Shown: positions 9,007 to 19,416, counted from the stretch's first letter. The stretch is 64,000 nt of DNA from Luteimonas arsenica (GCF_004352825.1 NZ_SJRW01000001.1:372001-436000); one strand, 5' to 3'. Notes: a model not told the origin generated them from the letters alone. Made by a program: numbers and translations.

Positions 9007-11007
9007 TCAGGGACCCGGAACCAGGGTCTCGATCTCGTAGGTGACGCCCCGGTTGGCGCTGTCGCCGTGCAGGGTGGCGGTGCCGCTCACCGGTGCCCGG
9101 GTGGAGTAGACGGTGAACGAGTACAGCTCGCCCCAGCGCAGGCTGCGGTCGCTGTCGCCCATGTACCAGCCGACGCGGTCGGCGCCCGCCTCGAAGCCCC
9201 AGTCGTTGCCGTCGTCGAGGTCGCCGTCGCGGAACACGGTCGAGGCGATGGCGCTGCCCGACGCGGTGCCGAGGCTGAATCCATCGAAGCCGGTACTGCT
9301 CACGATCCGCAGGTTCGGCGTGCTGCCTTCGGTCTGTGCGAAGACGAACTCGAAGTTCATCAGCGCGTAGTGGTACTCCCACACGCCGTTGGGCTGCCGC
9401 GCGGCCTTGACCGCGAGCTTGGCGCGGGCGCCACCCGCGACCAGTTCGGCGATGTGCTTGCGGTCCTTGACCGGGTTCATGCGCGGATTGCGCGGGTTCG
9501 GCGGCGGTGCGGCGGCGTCCCCGAACCAGCGGTCGATGGCCGAGCCGAGGCGCTCGCCGGTGCTGTTGATGTTCCAGACGCTGCCGCTCCACGCCGGCGT
9601 GGTCGCCCGGGTCGACATCGAGTTGTAGATGTTGATGTCGCCGCGGGCCACGTACCAGGACTCGAACAGCCAGCTGGCGCCGGGATTGGCGCTGGGCGAC
9701 AGCTGGGTCTCGTTGACCAGCATGCGGTAGCTGTACTCGTTGCCCGGCGAGGTGTTCTGGACGCCGTTGCAGTCCGGATCGAACACCGAGCCGCAGCGGC
9801 CCCACAGGCCCGAAGCCGGCAGGATCTCGTCGCGCGAGGTCATGCCCTGGGTGTAGTCGTTGTTGCCGACCGAGTAGGTGTCGGTGCAACCGCGGCCCAG
9901 CGCGTGGCCGTGGTGGTCGCCGCTGTCCAGGCAACTGCCGTTGGTGGTCAGGTAGGCGTGCTTCACGCCCGAGCGGCCGATCTGCTCGAGGCTGCCGTCC
10001 GGGTTGGTCCGGTACATGTTCCAGATCAGGTAGGGATGCTGGTCGTTGTTGTACGGCGCCGAAGGCGCGGTGAACTTCTGGTACCAGGGAATGGTGGCCG
10101 TCCACTTCGCGGCGCTGGTGCCGAGCGGGTCGCCGGGCACGGTGGCGTTGAAGCTGCCCTCGTTGACGTTGTTCTTCAGCGTCGCCGACGGCGTGATCAC
10201 CAGGTTGCCGCTGCCGCTGTTGCCCGTGCAGCCCTGGCAACGCGACTGCTGCGCGAAGGTGCTGAGCATGAAGATGTCGTTCTGGTAGGTGCCGCCGTCG
10301 GGCGCCGGGTCGCCGTCCCAGGTGATCTGGTTGGCCTGCGGCTGCAGGTCGCCGCTGCCGCGCACCTGTACCGGCACGTCGAGCTGCAGCTCGGCGATCG
10401 CCATGCCCGCCGCGTAGGGCTTGCCCAGGCGCTGGGCCAGGCGCTCGCTGATGCGGATGTCCGAGGAAGGCACGGTGAACGACGGCGGGTCGTCAAGCAG
10501 CTCGTGCATCACGTGGTCGACGTGGAACCAGGCCGTGCCCTGGGCGTCGACCAGGTCGAACTCCGGCTCGGCGCCGGGCTTCATCCGGCGCGGCACCAGG
10601 CGGAAGCCGTCGAGGTCGATGCTGCCGCCCTTGAGCTGCACCACATAGCCGCCCTTGGCCTGCAGGCCGCCGCCGGCCATCTCGCGGGCGTAGCCGTTGC
10701 CGACCATGAACTGCAGCTGGCGGCCGTCCTGCAGCGCGAAGCGCTCGGAGCCGTCGCTGGCGCGCCGGCCGTGGATGGAGCCGGGCACGATGCGCATGCC
10801 GAGGTCGCCGGCCAGGTCATGGTTCCAGCGGATGCCGATGTCGCCGCCGCCGGCGCTCCAGGGCCTCTGCACGCCCGCGTCGGCCGTGGCCGCACCCTTG
10901 GGTGCCGGGGCCGCGGTGCGCGGCTGTGCGAAAACGATCCCGGCCGTGGCCGACACCAGTAGCCCGCCCACTACGACGGTTGCGAGCCTGCTCTTGCGAA
11001 AACGCAT
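9007..11007 (-). CDS. Large secreted protein of unknown function
   Basis: 666 aa from the ATG at 11005-11007, chosen because GGGAGAGAGG lies just upstream and because it opens a clean signal peptide (basic MRFRKSR, hydrophobic stretch, cleavage near residue 27). An upstream ATG would add 33 polar residues before it. The mature protein is rich in Gly, Asn and Asp. A central block combines an IWNMYR-type segment, an EQIGRSG-KHAY stretch, a Cys/His-rich GDHHGH region and a GCxDTYS motif, a pattern I have seen in secreted bacterial proteins of undefined role. A later block reads as a beta-rich domain (GVWEYHYALMNFEF). No catalytic motif is assigned. It interrupts the accC-prmA neighbourhood. Confidence 0.7.
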   Translation of the reverse strand: MRFRKSRLATVVVGGLLVSATAGIVFAQPRTAAPAPKGAATADAGVQRPWSAGGGDIGIRWNHDLAGDLGMRIVPGSIHGRRASDGSERFALQDGRQLQFMVGNGYAREMAGGGLQAKGGYVVQLKGGSIDLDGFRLVPRRMKPGAEPEFDLVDAQGTAWFHVDHVMHELLDDPPSFTVPSSDIRISERLAQRLGKPYAAGMAIAELQLDVPVQVRGSGDLQPQANQITWDGDPAPDGGTYQNDIFMLSTFAQQSRCQGCTGNSGSGNLVITPSATLKNNVNEGSFNATVPGDPLGTSAAKWTATIPWYQKFTAPSAPYNNDQHPYLIWNMYRTNPDGSLEQIGRSGVKHAYLTTNGSCLDSGDHHGHALGRGCTDTYSVGNNDYTQGMTSRDEILPASGLWGRCGSVFDPDCNGVQNTSPGNEYSYRMLVNETQLSPSANPGASWLFESWYVARGDINIYNSMSTRATTPAWSGSVWNINSTGERLGSAIDRWFGDAAAPPPNPRNPRMNPVKDRKHIAELVAGGARAKLAVKAARQPNGVWEYHYALMNFEFVFAQTEGSTPNLRIVSSTGFDGFSLGTASGSAIASTVFRDGDLDDGNDWGFEAGADRVGWYMGDSDRSLRWGELYSFTVYSTRAPVSGTATLHGDSANRGVTYEIETLVPGP

Positions 11008-11118
11008 CGATCCTCTCTCCCATGGTCGTTGGTGCCGGCCCCCGTGCCCGGCGAACTTCCGAGCATAGGCGAGTGCCGGCCCCGCCACCATGACGCGCTG
11101 CCGCATGGGCGGCGCCGC

Positions 11119-12486
<1,368 letters not shown>

Positions 12487-12496
12487 GGCCGCCGCC

Positions 12497-12985
12497 TCAG
12501 CCGATCACGAACAGGGGCTGGTCGAACTCGACCGGCTGCCCGCTCTCGCCGACGATGGCGAGCACGGTGCCGCCGACCTCGGCCTCGATCGGGTTGAACA
12601 TCTTCATCGCCTCGACGATGCCGAGCGTGTCGCCGACGCTGACCGCCTGGCCGACGGTGACGAAGGGCGGCTTGTCCGGGGCCGGCGAGGCATAGAAGGT
12701 GCCGACCATCGGCGAGCGCACGACGTTGCCCTCCGGAAGCGCCGGGCCGGTGGGTTCGGCCGGGCGGGCGCCGCCGGTGGCGGCCTGCACGGGGGACTGC
12801 ATCGGCATCATCGCGCCCTGGTCGGGGGCGGCCACGTACTGCGGCGCCGGCTGCGGCGCGGCGGCGTAGCCCGCGCGCGGCGTGCGCGCCAGGCGCACCG
12901 ACTCCTCGCCCTCCTTGATCTCGATCTCGGCGAGGTTGGAGTCCTCGAGCAGGTCGATCAGCTTCTTGATTTTTCTCAGGTCCAT
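12497..12985 (-). CDS. accB: Biotin carboxyl carrier protein
   Basis: 162 aa. The short N-terminal helix region is followed by a flexible Ala/Pro/Gln linker (35-85) and the biotinyl domain, with the biotinylation site EAMKM at 125-129 (Lys128). It carries carboxy-biotin from AccC to the AccA/AccD transferase. It is preceded by aroQ (58-base gap) and followed by accC (10 bases). The aroQ-accB-accC order is common in gammaproteobacteria. Confidence 0.97.
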   Translation of the reverse strand: MDLRKIKKLIDLLEDSNLAEIEIKEGEESVRLARTPRAGYAAAPQPAPQYVAAPDQGAMMPMQSPVQAATGGARPAEPTGPALPEGNVVRSPMVGTFYASPAPDKPPFVTVGQAVSVGDTLGIVEAMKMFNPIEAEVGGTVLAIVGESGQPVEFDQPLFVIG

Positions 12986-13043
12986 GCGGGCCTCTCGGGT
13001 GATGCCGGGCGCAGGCGCCGGCGGTGGCTACAGGGGTTCGGGG

Positions 13044-13490
13044 TCAGGATGCCGGCGCGAGCCGCGCCAGCGCGGCGTCCAGGGCATAGGAATAGCTGGC
13101 CGCGCCGAAGCCGCAGACCACGCCCGCCGCCAGGTCGCTGAAATGGCTCTGGCGGCGGAAGGGCTCGCGGGCATGCGGGTTGGACAGGTGCACCTCGATG
13201 AAGGGGATCGCGACCGCGGCCAGGGCGTCGCGCAGGGCGACCGAGGTGTGGGTGAAAGCGGCCGGGTTGAGCAGGATGAAGCGGGTGCCGTCGCCGGCGG
13301 CGGCCTGGACGCGGTCGACCAGGACGTGCTCGGCGTTGGACTGCAGGCTTTCGAAGGCCAGCCCCGCTGCTTCCACCCGCTGGCGCAAACCGGCGTCGAT
13401 CGCGGCCAGGGTCTCGCGGCCATAGATCTCCGGCTCGCGGCTGCCGAGCAGGTTGAGGTTGGGGCCGTGGAGGACGAGGATCCGGTCCAT
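13044..13490 (-). CDS. aroQ: Type II 3-dehydroquinate dehydratase
   Basis: 148 aa from the ATG at 13488-13490; a longer in-frame start would add 51 residues lacking family resemblance. The small dodecameric type II enzyme removes water from 3-dehydroquinate in the shikimate pathway. The [15 protein letters not shown] segment includes the catalytic Tyr23 on the flexible lid, and the EVHLSN segment near residue 100 carries the catalytic His. It leads the aroQ-accB-accC group and has an AT-richer promoter region upstream. Confidence 0.95.
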   Translation of the reverse strand: MDRILVLHGPNLNLLGSREPEIYGRETLAAIDAGLRQRVEAAGLAFESLQSNAEHVLVDRVQAAAGDGTRFILLNPAAFTHTSVALRDALAAVAIPFIEVHLSNPHAREPFRRQSHFSDLAAGVVCGFGAASYSYALDAALARLAPAS

Positions 13491-13605
13491 TCGATGCGGT
13501 CGCGCCGCGTTCGCGAAAAACGGTCGCCAGTCTGCGCCAAGCGGCCGATCGTGTCCAGATCGCCGAAGTTTTGCGATAAAGTGACGTTTTAAGCGACTGT
13601 TTGAA
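13491..13605 (-). promoter_or_regulatory. tlpA-aroQ intergenic region with hairpin and AT-rich tract
   Basis: On the minus strand the tlpA stop lies in a small hairpin (CGACTG-ATTCAAA-CAGTCG, 13594-13612), followed by an AT-rich run, CTTAAAACGTCACTTTATCG. The run stands out in this GC-rich genome and probably holds the aroQ-accBC promoter. I could not fix -35 and -10 boxes with confidence. Confidence 0.4.
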
Positions 13606-14205
13606 TCAGTCGTCCAGCCGCGCCCAGGCGTCCAGTTCGCCATGGACGAAGGGCCCGATGCGCTGCTTCAGCAGGCGGCCGTCGGCCGACACCAGGGCGG
13701 TGTAGGGCAGGACGCCGCGCGGATTGCCGAGCTGGACCCCGGCATCGCGCGGGCCGGCGGCGTCGATCAGGATCGGGTAGCGCACCGGGATGCGCTGCAG
13801 GAAATCCTCGACCGCGGCCTGGTCGTCGAGCGCGATGCCGATCACTTGCACGCCGTTGTCGCCCTGTTCGGCGGCAAAGCGGTCGAGTTCGGGCATTTCC
13901 TCGATGCAGGGGCCGCACCAGCTGGCCCAGAAGTTGACCAGTAGCGGGCGGCCGTCGAAATCGGCGGGCAGGCTGCGGGGCGTGCCGGACAGGTCCGGCA
14001 GGGTGACGGCGGGGATCGGGTCGCCGCGCCTGGCCACGGCCAGGCCTTCCGGCGGCGGCGGGGCGACGGCCTCCATCGCCTGCTGCACCGCGCGCTGGCC
14101 GAGTTCGGTGCGCAGCAGCGGTCCCGGCCCGTTCACCGCCAGCCCGGCGACCACGCCGAGCACGCCGGCCGCCAGCGCCACCAGCAGGATGGCGCGCGTG
14201 CTCAT
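13606..14205 (-). CDS. Membrane-anchored thioredoxin-like protein (TlpA/ResA type)
   Basis: 199 aa from an ATG overlapping the dsbD stop (ATGA). One N-terminal membrane helix (about 5-24) anchors a periplasmic thioredoxin fold with the redox pair WCGPC (C97 and C100) and the TlpA-type NFWASWC lead-in. The overlap with dsbD means translational coupling, and DsbD is the natural electron donor for such a reductase. Targets could include cytochrome c maturation or general periplasmic thiol reduction; the sequence does not decide. The stop codon lies inside a small hairpin. Confidence 0.88.
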   Translation of the reverse strand: MSTRAILLVALAAGVLGVVAGLAVNGPGPLLRTELGQRAVQQAMEAVAPPPPEGLAVARRGDPIPAVTLPDLSGTPRSLPADFDGRPLLVNFWASWCGPCIEEMPELDRFAAEQGDNGVQVIGIALDDQAAVEDFLQRIPVRYPILIDAAGPRDAGVQLGNPRGVLPYTALVSADGRLLKQRIGPFVHGELDAWARLDD

Positions 14206-16637
14206 CGGCCGGCCGCCCGTTCCAGCGCCGCGACCGCGGTGCCGCGGTCGAGCACCGCCGGCAGCACCTCGCCCTCGCCGCCGCCGCGCGGGTAGACCAC
14301 GTACAGCGGCACGCCCACGGCGCGGTGGGCTTCGAGGAAGGCGCTGATCTCCGGATCGACGTTGGTCCAGTCGCCGACCATGTAGGTGGCGCCGGTGCGG
14401 GCGAGCGCCTCGCGGAAGGCGTCGCTGGACAGGGTGGTGCGCTCGTTGGCCTTGCAGGTCACGCACCAGTCGGCGGTCATGTTGACGAAGACCGGGGTGC
14501 CGGCGTCGCGCAGCGCCTGCAGTCCGTCGGCCGAGTACGGCACGCTGCCGCCTTGAGCCCTGGCCGCGGCGGCGGCCGGCGCCGGCAGGCGGCCGACCAG
14601 CCAGGCCGAGGACAGTGCGACCGCCAGCAGTGCGATCGCCGGCAGCCGCCACAGCCAGCCGCCGCGCAGGCGCGCGCGCTCCAGCCACCACAGCGCCAGT
14701 GCCATCACCGCCACGCCGGCGGCAACCAGGGCCATGGCGTCGACGCCGCGCTGGCGGCCCAGTACCCAGGCCAGCCAGATCGCGGTGAGGTACATCGGGA
14801 AGGCCAGGATCTGCTTCAGCGTTTCCATCCAGGCACCAGGGCGGGGCAGACGGTCGGCCAGCGCCGGCACGAAGCCGACCAGCAGGAAGGGCAGGGCCAG
14901 GCCCAGGCCCAGGGCCAGGAACACCAGCAGCGCCGCCGCCGCAGGGGCGGTGAAGGCATAGGCCAGGGCGCCGCCCATGAAGGGCGCGATGCAGGGGCTG
15001 GCGACCACGCAGGCCAGCACGCCAGTGAAGAAGTCGCCGACCGGGCCGGTCCGCGCCGCCAGTCCCTGGCCGAGGTTGGCGCTGCCGCCGACGCTGAACA
15101 CCCCCGACAGGCTCAGGCCGACGGCCGCCATCAGCAGCACCAGCGCGGCCACGAAGCCGGGCTGCTGCAGCTGGAAGCCCCAGCCCAGGGCCTGGCCGGC
15201 GGCGCGCAGCGCCAGCACCAGTAGGCCGATCGCGGCGAAGGCGGCCAGCACGCCGGCCGTGTACCAGAGCGCATGGCTGCGCGCGGCCGCACGGCTGGCG
15301 CCCCCCTGGGCCAGGCCCAGCACCTTCAGCGACAGGATCGGCAGCACGCAGGGCATGACATTGAGCAGGATGCCGCCGGCCAGCGCCAGCAGCAGGGCCA
15401 GGGCGAGGCCGCCGGTCGTGGCCGTGGGCGGGGTGCTGCGTGCAGCGTTGTCGGCGGCGGCGGCATCGGCAGCGGAGGCCCGGTCCGCCAGGTCGTCCGC
15501 GGCCCGGTCGTCGTCCTCGCGACTGTCCGCGGTGGCCCCCGTGCTTCCGGCGATCCTGGACAGGGCGGCGGCCACGTCCTCGCGCTGGCCGGTGGCTTCG
15601 TCCGCGGTCGTCGCTGACGCGGTGGCGTCGTCTTCCGCGCGCGCGCCGTCGCCGGGCCGGGCTTCCGTCGTGGCAGCGGCTTCCGGCGCCGCGGTCGCGA
15701 TCGTGCCCGACGGCAGCGACACGCGTACGCGCCGGGTCATCGGCGGATAGCAGATGCCCTCGTCCTGGCAGCCCTGGAAGGTGGCGGTGAGGGTGGCCTC
15801 GCGCGGCTCGCCGTGGCTGCGCCGCAGCGGCAGCGGCACGTCGACCTGGTCGAAATACACCACCACTTCGCCGAAGTGCTCGTCGCGATGCTGGACGCCG
15901 CGCGGCCAGCGCGGCGCGCCGGCCTGGATGCCTTCGGCCTCGAGGCTGAAGCTGCTGCGGTCGCGGTAGAGGTAGTAGCCCGGCGCCGGGGTGAAGCGCA
16001 TCAGGACGGTGTTGCCGTCGCCGGCGATGGCCTCGAAGGCGAAGGCCTGTTCCTCCGGCAGCGGCAGTGCCTGGCTGCCGCCGGGCAGCGCCAGGTTGCC
16101 GCGGCCCGCGGGGCCGGCACCGAGCGCCTGGCCCAGCGCGGCAAAGCCGGTGTCGGGGGTTGCGGCTGCGGTGGCGCTGGCCGCCGCGGGCAGCGTGACC
16201 GCCACCGTGCGCGTCTGCGGCGGGTAGCAGATGCCGAGGTCGGCGCAGCCCTGGTAGCGGATCTTCAGTTCGGTGCGCGCGCCCGCGGCGGTGCCGGGCA
16301 GCACCGCGCGCACGCGGTCGCGGTAGGTCTCGACCTCGCCGAAGAACTCGTCGGTGTGGCGCTTGCCGTCCGGCAGCTGCAGCCCGCCGGGCGCGGCGCG
16401 GAAGCCGGCATCGACCGGTTCGGCACCCATGCGGTGGCGGTAAAGGTAGTAGCCGTCGGCGATCGTCCATTCCAGCTCGATACGGTCCGGCGCGGTGGCC
16501 TCGGCACGCAGCACGAAGGCCTCGTCCACCGGTAGCAGGTCGTCGAGGTCGATCGCGGCGGCCGCCATCGCCGGCGCCAGCAGCGCCGACAGCGCGAGGA
16601 GCGCGGCGCACAGGCGCCGCCAGGGCAGGACGGTCAT
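14202..16637 (-). CDS. dsbD: Thiol:disulfide interchange protein DsbD with duplicated N-terminal domain
   Basis: 811 aa from the ATG at 16635-16637, which opens a signal peptide (cleavage near 28); an upstream in-frame ATG lacks one. E. coli DsbD has 565 residues. Two N-terminal DsbD domains follow each other, residues 29-150 with C121/C127 (CADLGICYPP) and 185-300 with C280/C286 (CQDEGICYPP), each with its own GYYLYR motif. A 100-residue Ala/Asp/Thr linker leads to the membrane domain with C430 (NVMPC) and C549 (ASPC), then a thioredoxin domain with WCVTC (C725/C728). It moves electrons from cytoplasmic thioredoxin to periplasmic partners, probably including the coupled TlpA-like protein. 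Confidence 0.93.
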   Translation of the reverse strand: MTVLPWRRLCAALLALSALLAPAMAAAAIDLDDLLPVDEAFVLRAEATAPDRIELEWTIADGYYLYRHRMGAEPVDAGFRAAPGGLQLPDGKRHTDEFFGEVETYRDRVRAVLPGTAAGARTELKIRYQGCADLGICYPPQTRTVAVTLPAAASATAAATPDTGFAALGQALGAGPAGRGNLALPGGSQALPLPEEQAFAFEAIAGDGNTVLMRFTPAPGYYLYRDRSSFSLEAEGIQAGAPRWPRGVQHRDEHFGEVVVYFDQVDVPLPLRRSHGEPREATLTATFQGCQDEGICYPPMTRRVRVSLPSGTIATAAPEAAATTEARPGDGARAEDDATASATTADEATGQREDVAAALSRIAGSTGATADSREDDDRAADDLADRASAADAAAADNAARSTPPTATTGGLALALLLALAGGILLNVMPCVLPILSLKVLGLAQGGASRAAARSHALWYTAGVLAAFAAIGLLVLALRAAGQALGWGFQLQQPGFVAALVLLMAAVGLSLSGVFSVGGSANLGQGLAARTGPVGDFFTGVLACVVASPCIAPFMGGALAYAFTAPAAAALLVFLALGLGLALPFLLVGFVPALADRLPRPGAWMETLKQILAFPMYLTAIWLAWVLGRQRGVDAMALVAAGVAVMALALWWLERARLRGGWLWRLPAIALLAVALSSAWLVGRLPAPAAAAARAQGGSVPYSADGLQALRDAGTPVFVNMTADWCVTCKANERTTLSSDAFREALARTGATYMVGDWTNVDPEISAFLEAHRAVGVPLYVVYPRGGGEGEVLPAVLDRGTAVAALERAAGR

Positions 16638-16703
16638 CGCGGTCGCTACGTGGAGGGGCCGGATAGGGTAGCCGACCCGTGCCGCCGGAACCCGGACGGT
16701 TCC

Positions 16704-16738
16704 GGAACGAAGAAGGGGCGCCGGCATGCCGGCGCCCC
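16704..16738 (-). terminator. Rho-independent terminator after the endonuclease gene
   Basis: A perfect 12+12 palindrome (GGGGCGCCGGCA and its complement, 16715-16738) is followed on the minus strand by TTCTTCGTTCC. It lies 38 bases past the endonuclease stop and separates that gene from dsbD. Confidence 0.75.
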
Positions 16739-16775
16739 TCCTGATGGTGCATCCGTCGGCCCGCGGGCCGCTGGC

Positions 16776-18590
16776 TCAGCGCAGCGGGTTGCGCAGCCTC
16801 GGGTTGCGCGGCGGGTTCGGCGTCGGGGTGCCGAGCTCGCAGGTGGCCGGCGTGGTCGAGGTGAACAGCGCCTCGGTGGCCCACTCCGGATGGTCGATGA
16901 AGGGGTTGCGGTTGCCCTGGTAGGCGAACACCACTTCGTTGCGGGCGCGCTCGGCGTCGTCCGGCGGGTCGGCCTGGTGCCAGGCCAGCAGGTTCGACAG
17001 CAGGCCCATGTACGCCGGCGCATCCAGCGAACTGGTGGCCAGGATCAGGCTGCGGTTGTTGGTCAGCTCGAGGTCGGGCTCGGCCTGGCCGGTGGTCGGG
17101 TGCACGCCGCCCTCGTAGCGGATCGCCATGTACAGCACGGCGCGCGCCATGTCGCCCTTGCGCGCGCCCCACACCTCGAACGAGCCCTGGTTGCCGTTCG
17201 GCCCCTGGTACCAGTTGGAGTTGCCTGGGTAGGTGCCGCTGCCGCCGCCACGTCCATTGTTGAACTCGGTGGCGCGCTCGGTGCAGCCGCTGGCGCAGTT
17301 GGCGAAGGGCATGTTGCCGCGGTTGGAGTTGTAGCCCTCGTCGCTCAGGTAGAGCATGTGGGTGTCGGTGTAGGGCGAGTGCGGCAGGCCGAGGTTGCCG
17401 GTGGTGCTGGGGAAGCCCAGCGAGTTCGGCCAGGTGTGCTCGCGGTTGTACCTGTTGCCGCCGCCGCTGCCGGCCCGGTCGGTGACCTTGGTGTAGCTGC
17501 GGTTGCGGTAGACGTCGAGGATCTTGCCCGGATCGTTCGGGTCCTCGTCGGCGATCTCGAGGATCGTCCAGGTGCTGGTGCCGCTGCCGCTGTAAGGGTA
17601 GGCGACATGGCCGCGGATGGTCTCGTGCAGCGAGCAGCGCAGCTGGTCGGGGCTGGAGTCGTTGACCAGGCCGTAGTACTCGCCGGGGTTGGTGCCCGAG
17701 CTGGAGCGCTTCACGTGGAAGGCGATGGTGGTGTCGGCTTCGGGCGCGGCTTCGTCGAGGTCGGCGATCAGGCCGGCATCGATCTGCAGCGAGCAGGCCT
17801 GGCCGGGGACCAGCGGAATCGACGGCGTCAGCGTGAAGCTGGTCGCCTGCGCCTCGTGGTCGAGCACCGGCTGGCGGCGGGCCAGTCCCTCGCAGGCCAG
17901 GGTGAAGGCGCCGGGCTGGGCGACGACTGGCTCGCTGAAGGTGACCGTCAGGTCGGCCGCATAGGGGAAGTCGCTCGAGCCTTCGGTGGGGAAGGTGGAG
18001 ACCACGCGCGGCGCGGCGTTGCCGGGTTCGCCGAAGGACTGGCCGTTGTTGCAGGCGCCGAAGGTCTGGGCCGCGGAATCATTCCACGCGAAGTCGGCGT
18101 AGACGTTGCCTTCGCCGCCGAGCTGCAGCGAGAGACCGATGGGCGTGCTGTTGGCCTGCTCGACGCCGATGTCGGTGCTGGTCATGCCGGCGGCCGGACC
18201 GTTGCTGGCCGTCATCGTGCCTTCGTAGCTCAGGAACTGGACCACGCCGCCCTGCGGGTCGACGAGGGCGATGCCGTCGGGCGAACCGTTCTGCACGCCG
18301 TCCTGCGGATAGGTGGCGACCGCGAAGCGGACCTGGCCGCCGCAGGTCGCGAGGTTGCCCTCGGGCAGGGTGGTGGTGCTGTAGGACTGGCCGTTGCTGC
18401 CGTTGTAGAGCACGAGCTGGTAGCCGGCCAGGCTTTCGCCGGCGCTGCCCACCACTTCGATCGCCTCGCCGACGTCGGCGCCCAGGTTGTCGTAGTGGAT
18501 TTCGTTGACGAAGACCTCGGCCTGGGCCGGGAGGGCCGCGGCGATGCCGAGGGCGAGCGCGCAGCAGAGCATGGAGCGTTCAGGTCGCAT
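16776..18590 (-). CDS. Secreted endonuclease I with lamin-tail-like and Ig-like domains
   Basis: 604 aa from the ATG at 18588-18590, which has AAGGGGAAA upstream and starts a signal peptide (cleavage near 24). Residues 25-180 resemble a lamin-tail domain (VFVNEIHYDN, then a GEAIEVVG strand). Residues 184-295 look like a bacterial Ig domain (APRVVSTFP, then VTFSEPV). From about 305 comes an endonuclease I (EndA/NucM) domain with the catalytic YNREHTWPNS (His385), DTHMLYLSDEGYNSNRGNMPF and a KGDMARA motif. It should degrade extracellular DNA or RNA for nutrition or biofilm turnover. The extra N-terminal domains may aid surface attachment. It is divergent from the pagL-like gene. Confidence 0.9.
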   Translation of the reverse strand: MRPERSMLCCALALGIAAALPAQAEVFVNEIHYDNLGADVGEAIEVVGSAGESLAGYQLVLYNGSNGQSYSTTTLPEGNLATCGGQVRFAVATYPQDGVQNGSPDGIALVDPQGGVVQFLSYEGTMTASNGPAAGMTSTDIGVEQANSTPIGLSLQLGGEGNVYADFAWNDSAAQTFGACNNGQSFGEPGNAAPRVVSTFPTEGSSDFPYAADLTVTFSEPVVAQPGAFTLACEGLARRQPVLDHEAQATSFTLTPSIPLVPGQACSLQIDAGLIADLDEAAPEADTTIAFHVKRSSSGTNPGEYYGLVNDSSPDQLRCSLHETIRGHVAYPYSGSGTSTWTILEIADEDPNDPGKILDVYRNRSYTKVTDRAGSGGGNRYNREHTWPNSLGFPSTTGNLGLPHSPYTDTHMLYLSDEGYNSNRGNMPFANCASGCTERATEFNNGRGGGSGTYPGNSNWYQGPNGNQGSFEVWGARKGDMARAVLYMAIRYEGGVHPTTGQAEPDLELTNNRSLILATSSLDAPAYMGLLSNLLAWHQADPPDDAERARNEVVFAYQGNRNPFIDHPEWATEALFTSTTPATCELGTPTPNPPRNPRLRNPLR

Positions 18591-18742
18591 TGATGTTTCC
18601 CCTTGGTGAACCCTGCAATTTAGCCGTCCCATGTGACTGTTGCCAGACAGGGGGACACACCTTTCTGTGGGCCTGCACGCCCGCGCGACACCGGAACCTT
18701 ATGCTTTCCGTGATCGATTCCCCATTCATGCAGGTATCCCCC

Positions 18743-19249
18743 ATGCGTGTGTCTTCCCGCTCCGCCGTCCTGGGCGCGGGGCTGGCCGTGGTGATGCTGG
18801 CCTCCGCCCCGCTTGTCCCGGCCCGGGCCGCCAGCGACATCGAAGTAGCCGCCGGCGCCTCCACCACCACCAACCGCGAATTCACCCGGGTCGCCTCCGT
18901 GGCCTGGCTGCCCGAGGTCCGGTCGCTCGACAACGCGGTGCTCCGCGCCGAAGTGGGCGCGGTCTACGTCAATGGCCGCGGTGACGTCCGCGGCCGCGAC
19001 CTCGCCGACGACGTCTGGGTCGGCTATGCCGGCCTGCGCTACGAGCGCACCGACAACGGCCTGACCCTGGGCGCGGGCGTCGGTGCCCAGTCCGGCGAAA
19101 CCGACGCCCTGTCCGGCGATCCGCAGTTCGTCACCACCGCCGGCTGGCGCTGGGACCGCTTCTCCCTGCTGCTGCGCCATATCTCCAACGCCAGCCTGCA
19201 CAAGCCCAACGACGGCGAGACCATGCTGGTCGCCGCCTGGCGCTTCTGA
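18743..19249 (+). CDS. pagL: PagL-like lipid A 3-O-deacylase
   Basis: 168 aa from the ATG at 18743, with AGG 8 bases upstream; an ATG at 18728 would add five residues. A signal peptide (1-30) precedes a small beta-barrel ending in Phe, the outer-membrane assembly signal. The C-terminal block holds RHISNASLHKPNDGE with His146 and Ser148, matching the His-x-Ser-Asn site of PagL, an outer-membrane hydrolase that removes the 3-position acyl chain of lipid A. Such trimming alters outer-membrane permeability and immune recognition. It is divergent from the endonuclease gene and upstream of the groES promoter. Confidence 0.8.
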   Translation: MRVSSRSAVLGAGLAVVMLASAPLVPARAASDIEVAAGASTTTNREFTRVASVAWLPEVRSLDNAVLRAEVGAVYVNGRGDVRGRDLADDVWVGYAGLRYERTDNGLTLGAGVGAQSGETDALSGDPQFVTTAGWRWDRFSLLLRHISNASLHKPNDGETMLVAAWRF

Positions 19250-19320
19250 GCCCCGCCCCGCCCCGGCCCGGCCCTGGTCGGGGGTCGGGCGCGTCCGGGA
19301 AGATTTTTCCTCCCACCCCC

Positions 19321-19346
19321 CTTGAACCCCGAAAGCAGCCCCCCAT
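19321..19346 (+). promoter_or_regulatory. Sigma-32 heat-shock promoter of groESL
   Basis: CTTGAA (19321-19326), a 14-base spacer and CCCCAT (19341-19346) match the sigma-32 consensus exactly, including the C-rich run before the -35 box. The transcript would start near 19355, about 118 bases before groES, and would include the CIRCE-like element. Confidence 0.85.
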
Positions 19347-19389
19347 GTTGCGGGCATCCCGGCGCTGCCGGGTTTTCGCGGCGCGCGCG

Positions 19390-19416
19390 CTGGCACTCGG
19401 ACTCCCCGACTGCCAG
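19390..19416 (+). promoter_or_regulatory. Degenerate CIRCE element (HrcA operator)
   Basis: CTGGCACTC, nine bases, GACTGCCAG. The arms are complementary at 8 of 9 positions and keep the exact 9-base spacer of CIRCE (TTAGCACTC-N9-GAGTGCTAA), including the GCACTC core in the left arm. It lies in the groES leader, downstream of the sigma-32 promoter, which is the expected place for HrcA repression. Binding is inferred; hrcA is not in the window. Confidence 0.65.

Noticed and set aside
10990..11106. Longer version of the secreted-protein gene starting at 11106
   Set aside because: The 33 extra residues precede, rather than form, the signal peptide, and the ATG at 11007 has the strong ribosome site.
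19257..19310. Terminator after the pagL-like gene
   Set aside because: A GC stem with a G-U pair can be drawn, but the T run (ATTTTTCC) is about 12 bases past it. Too weak to list.
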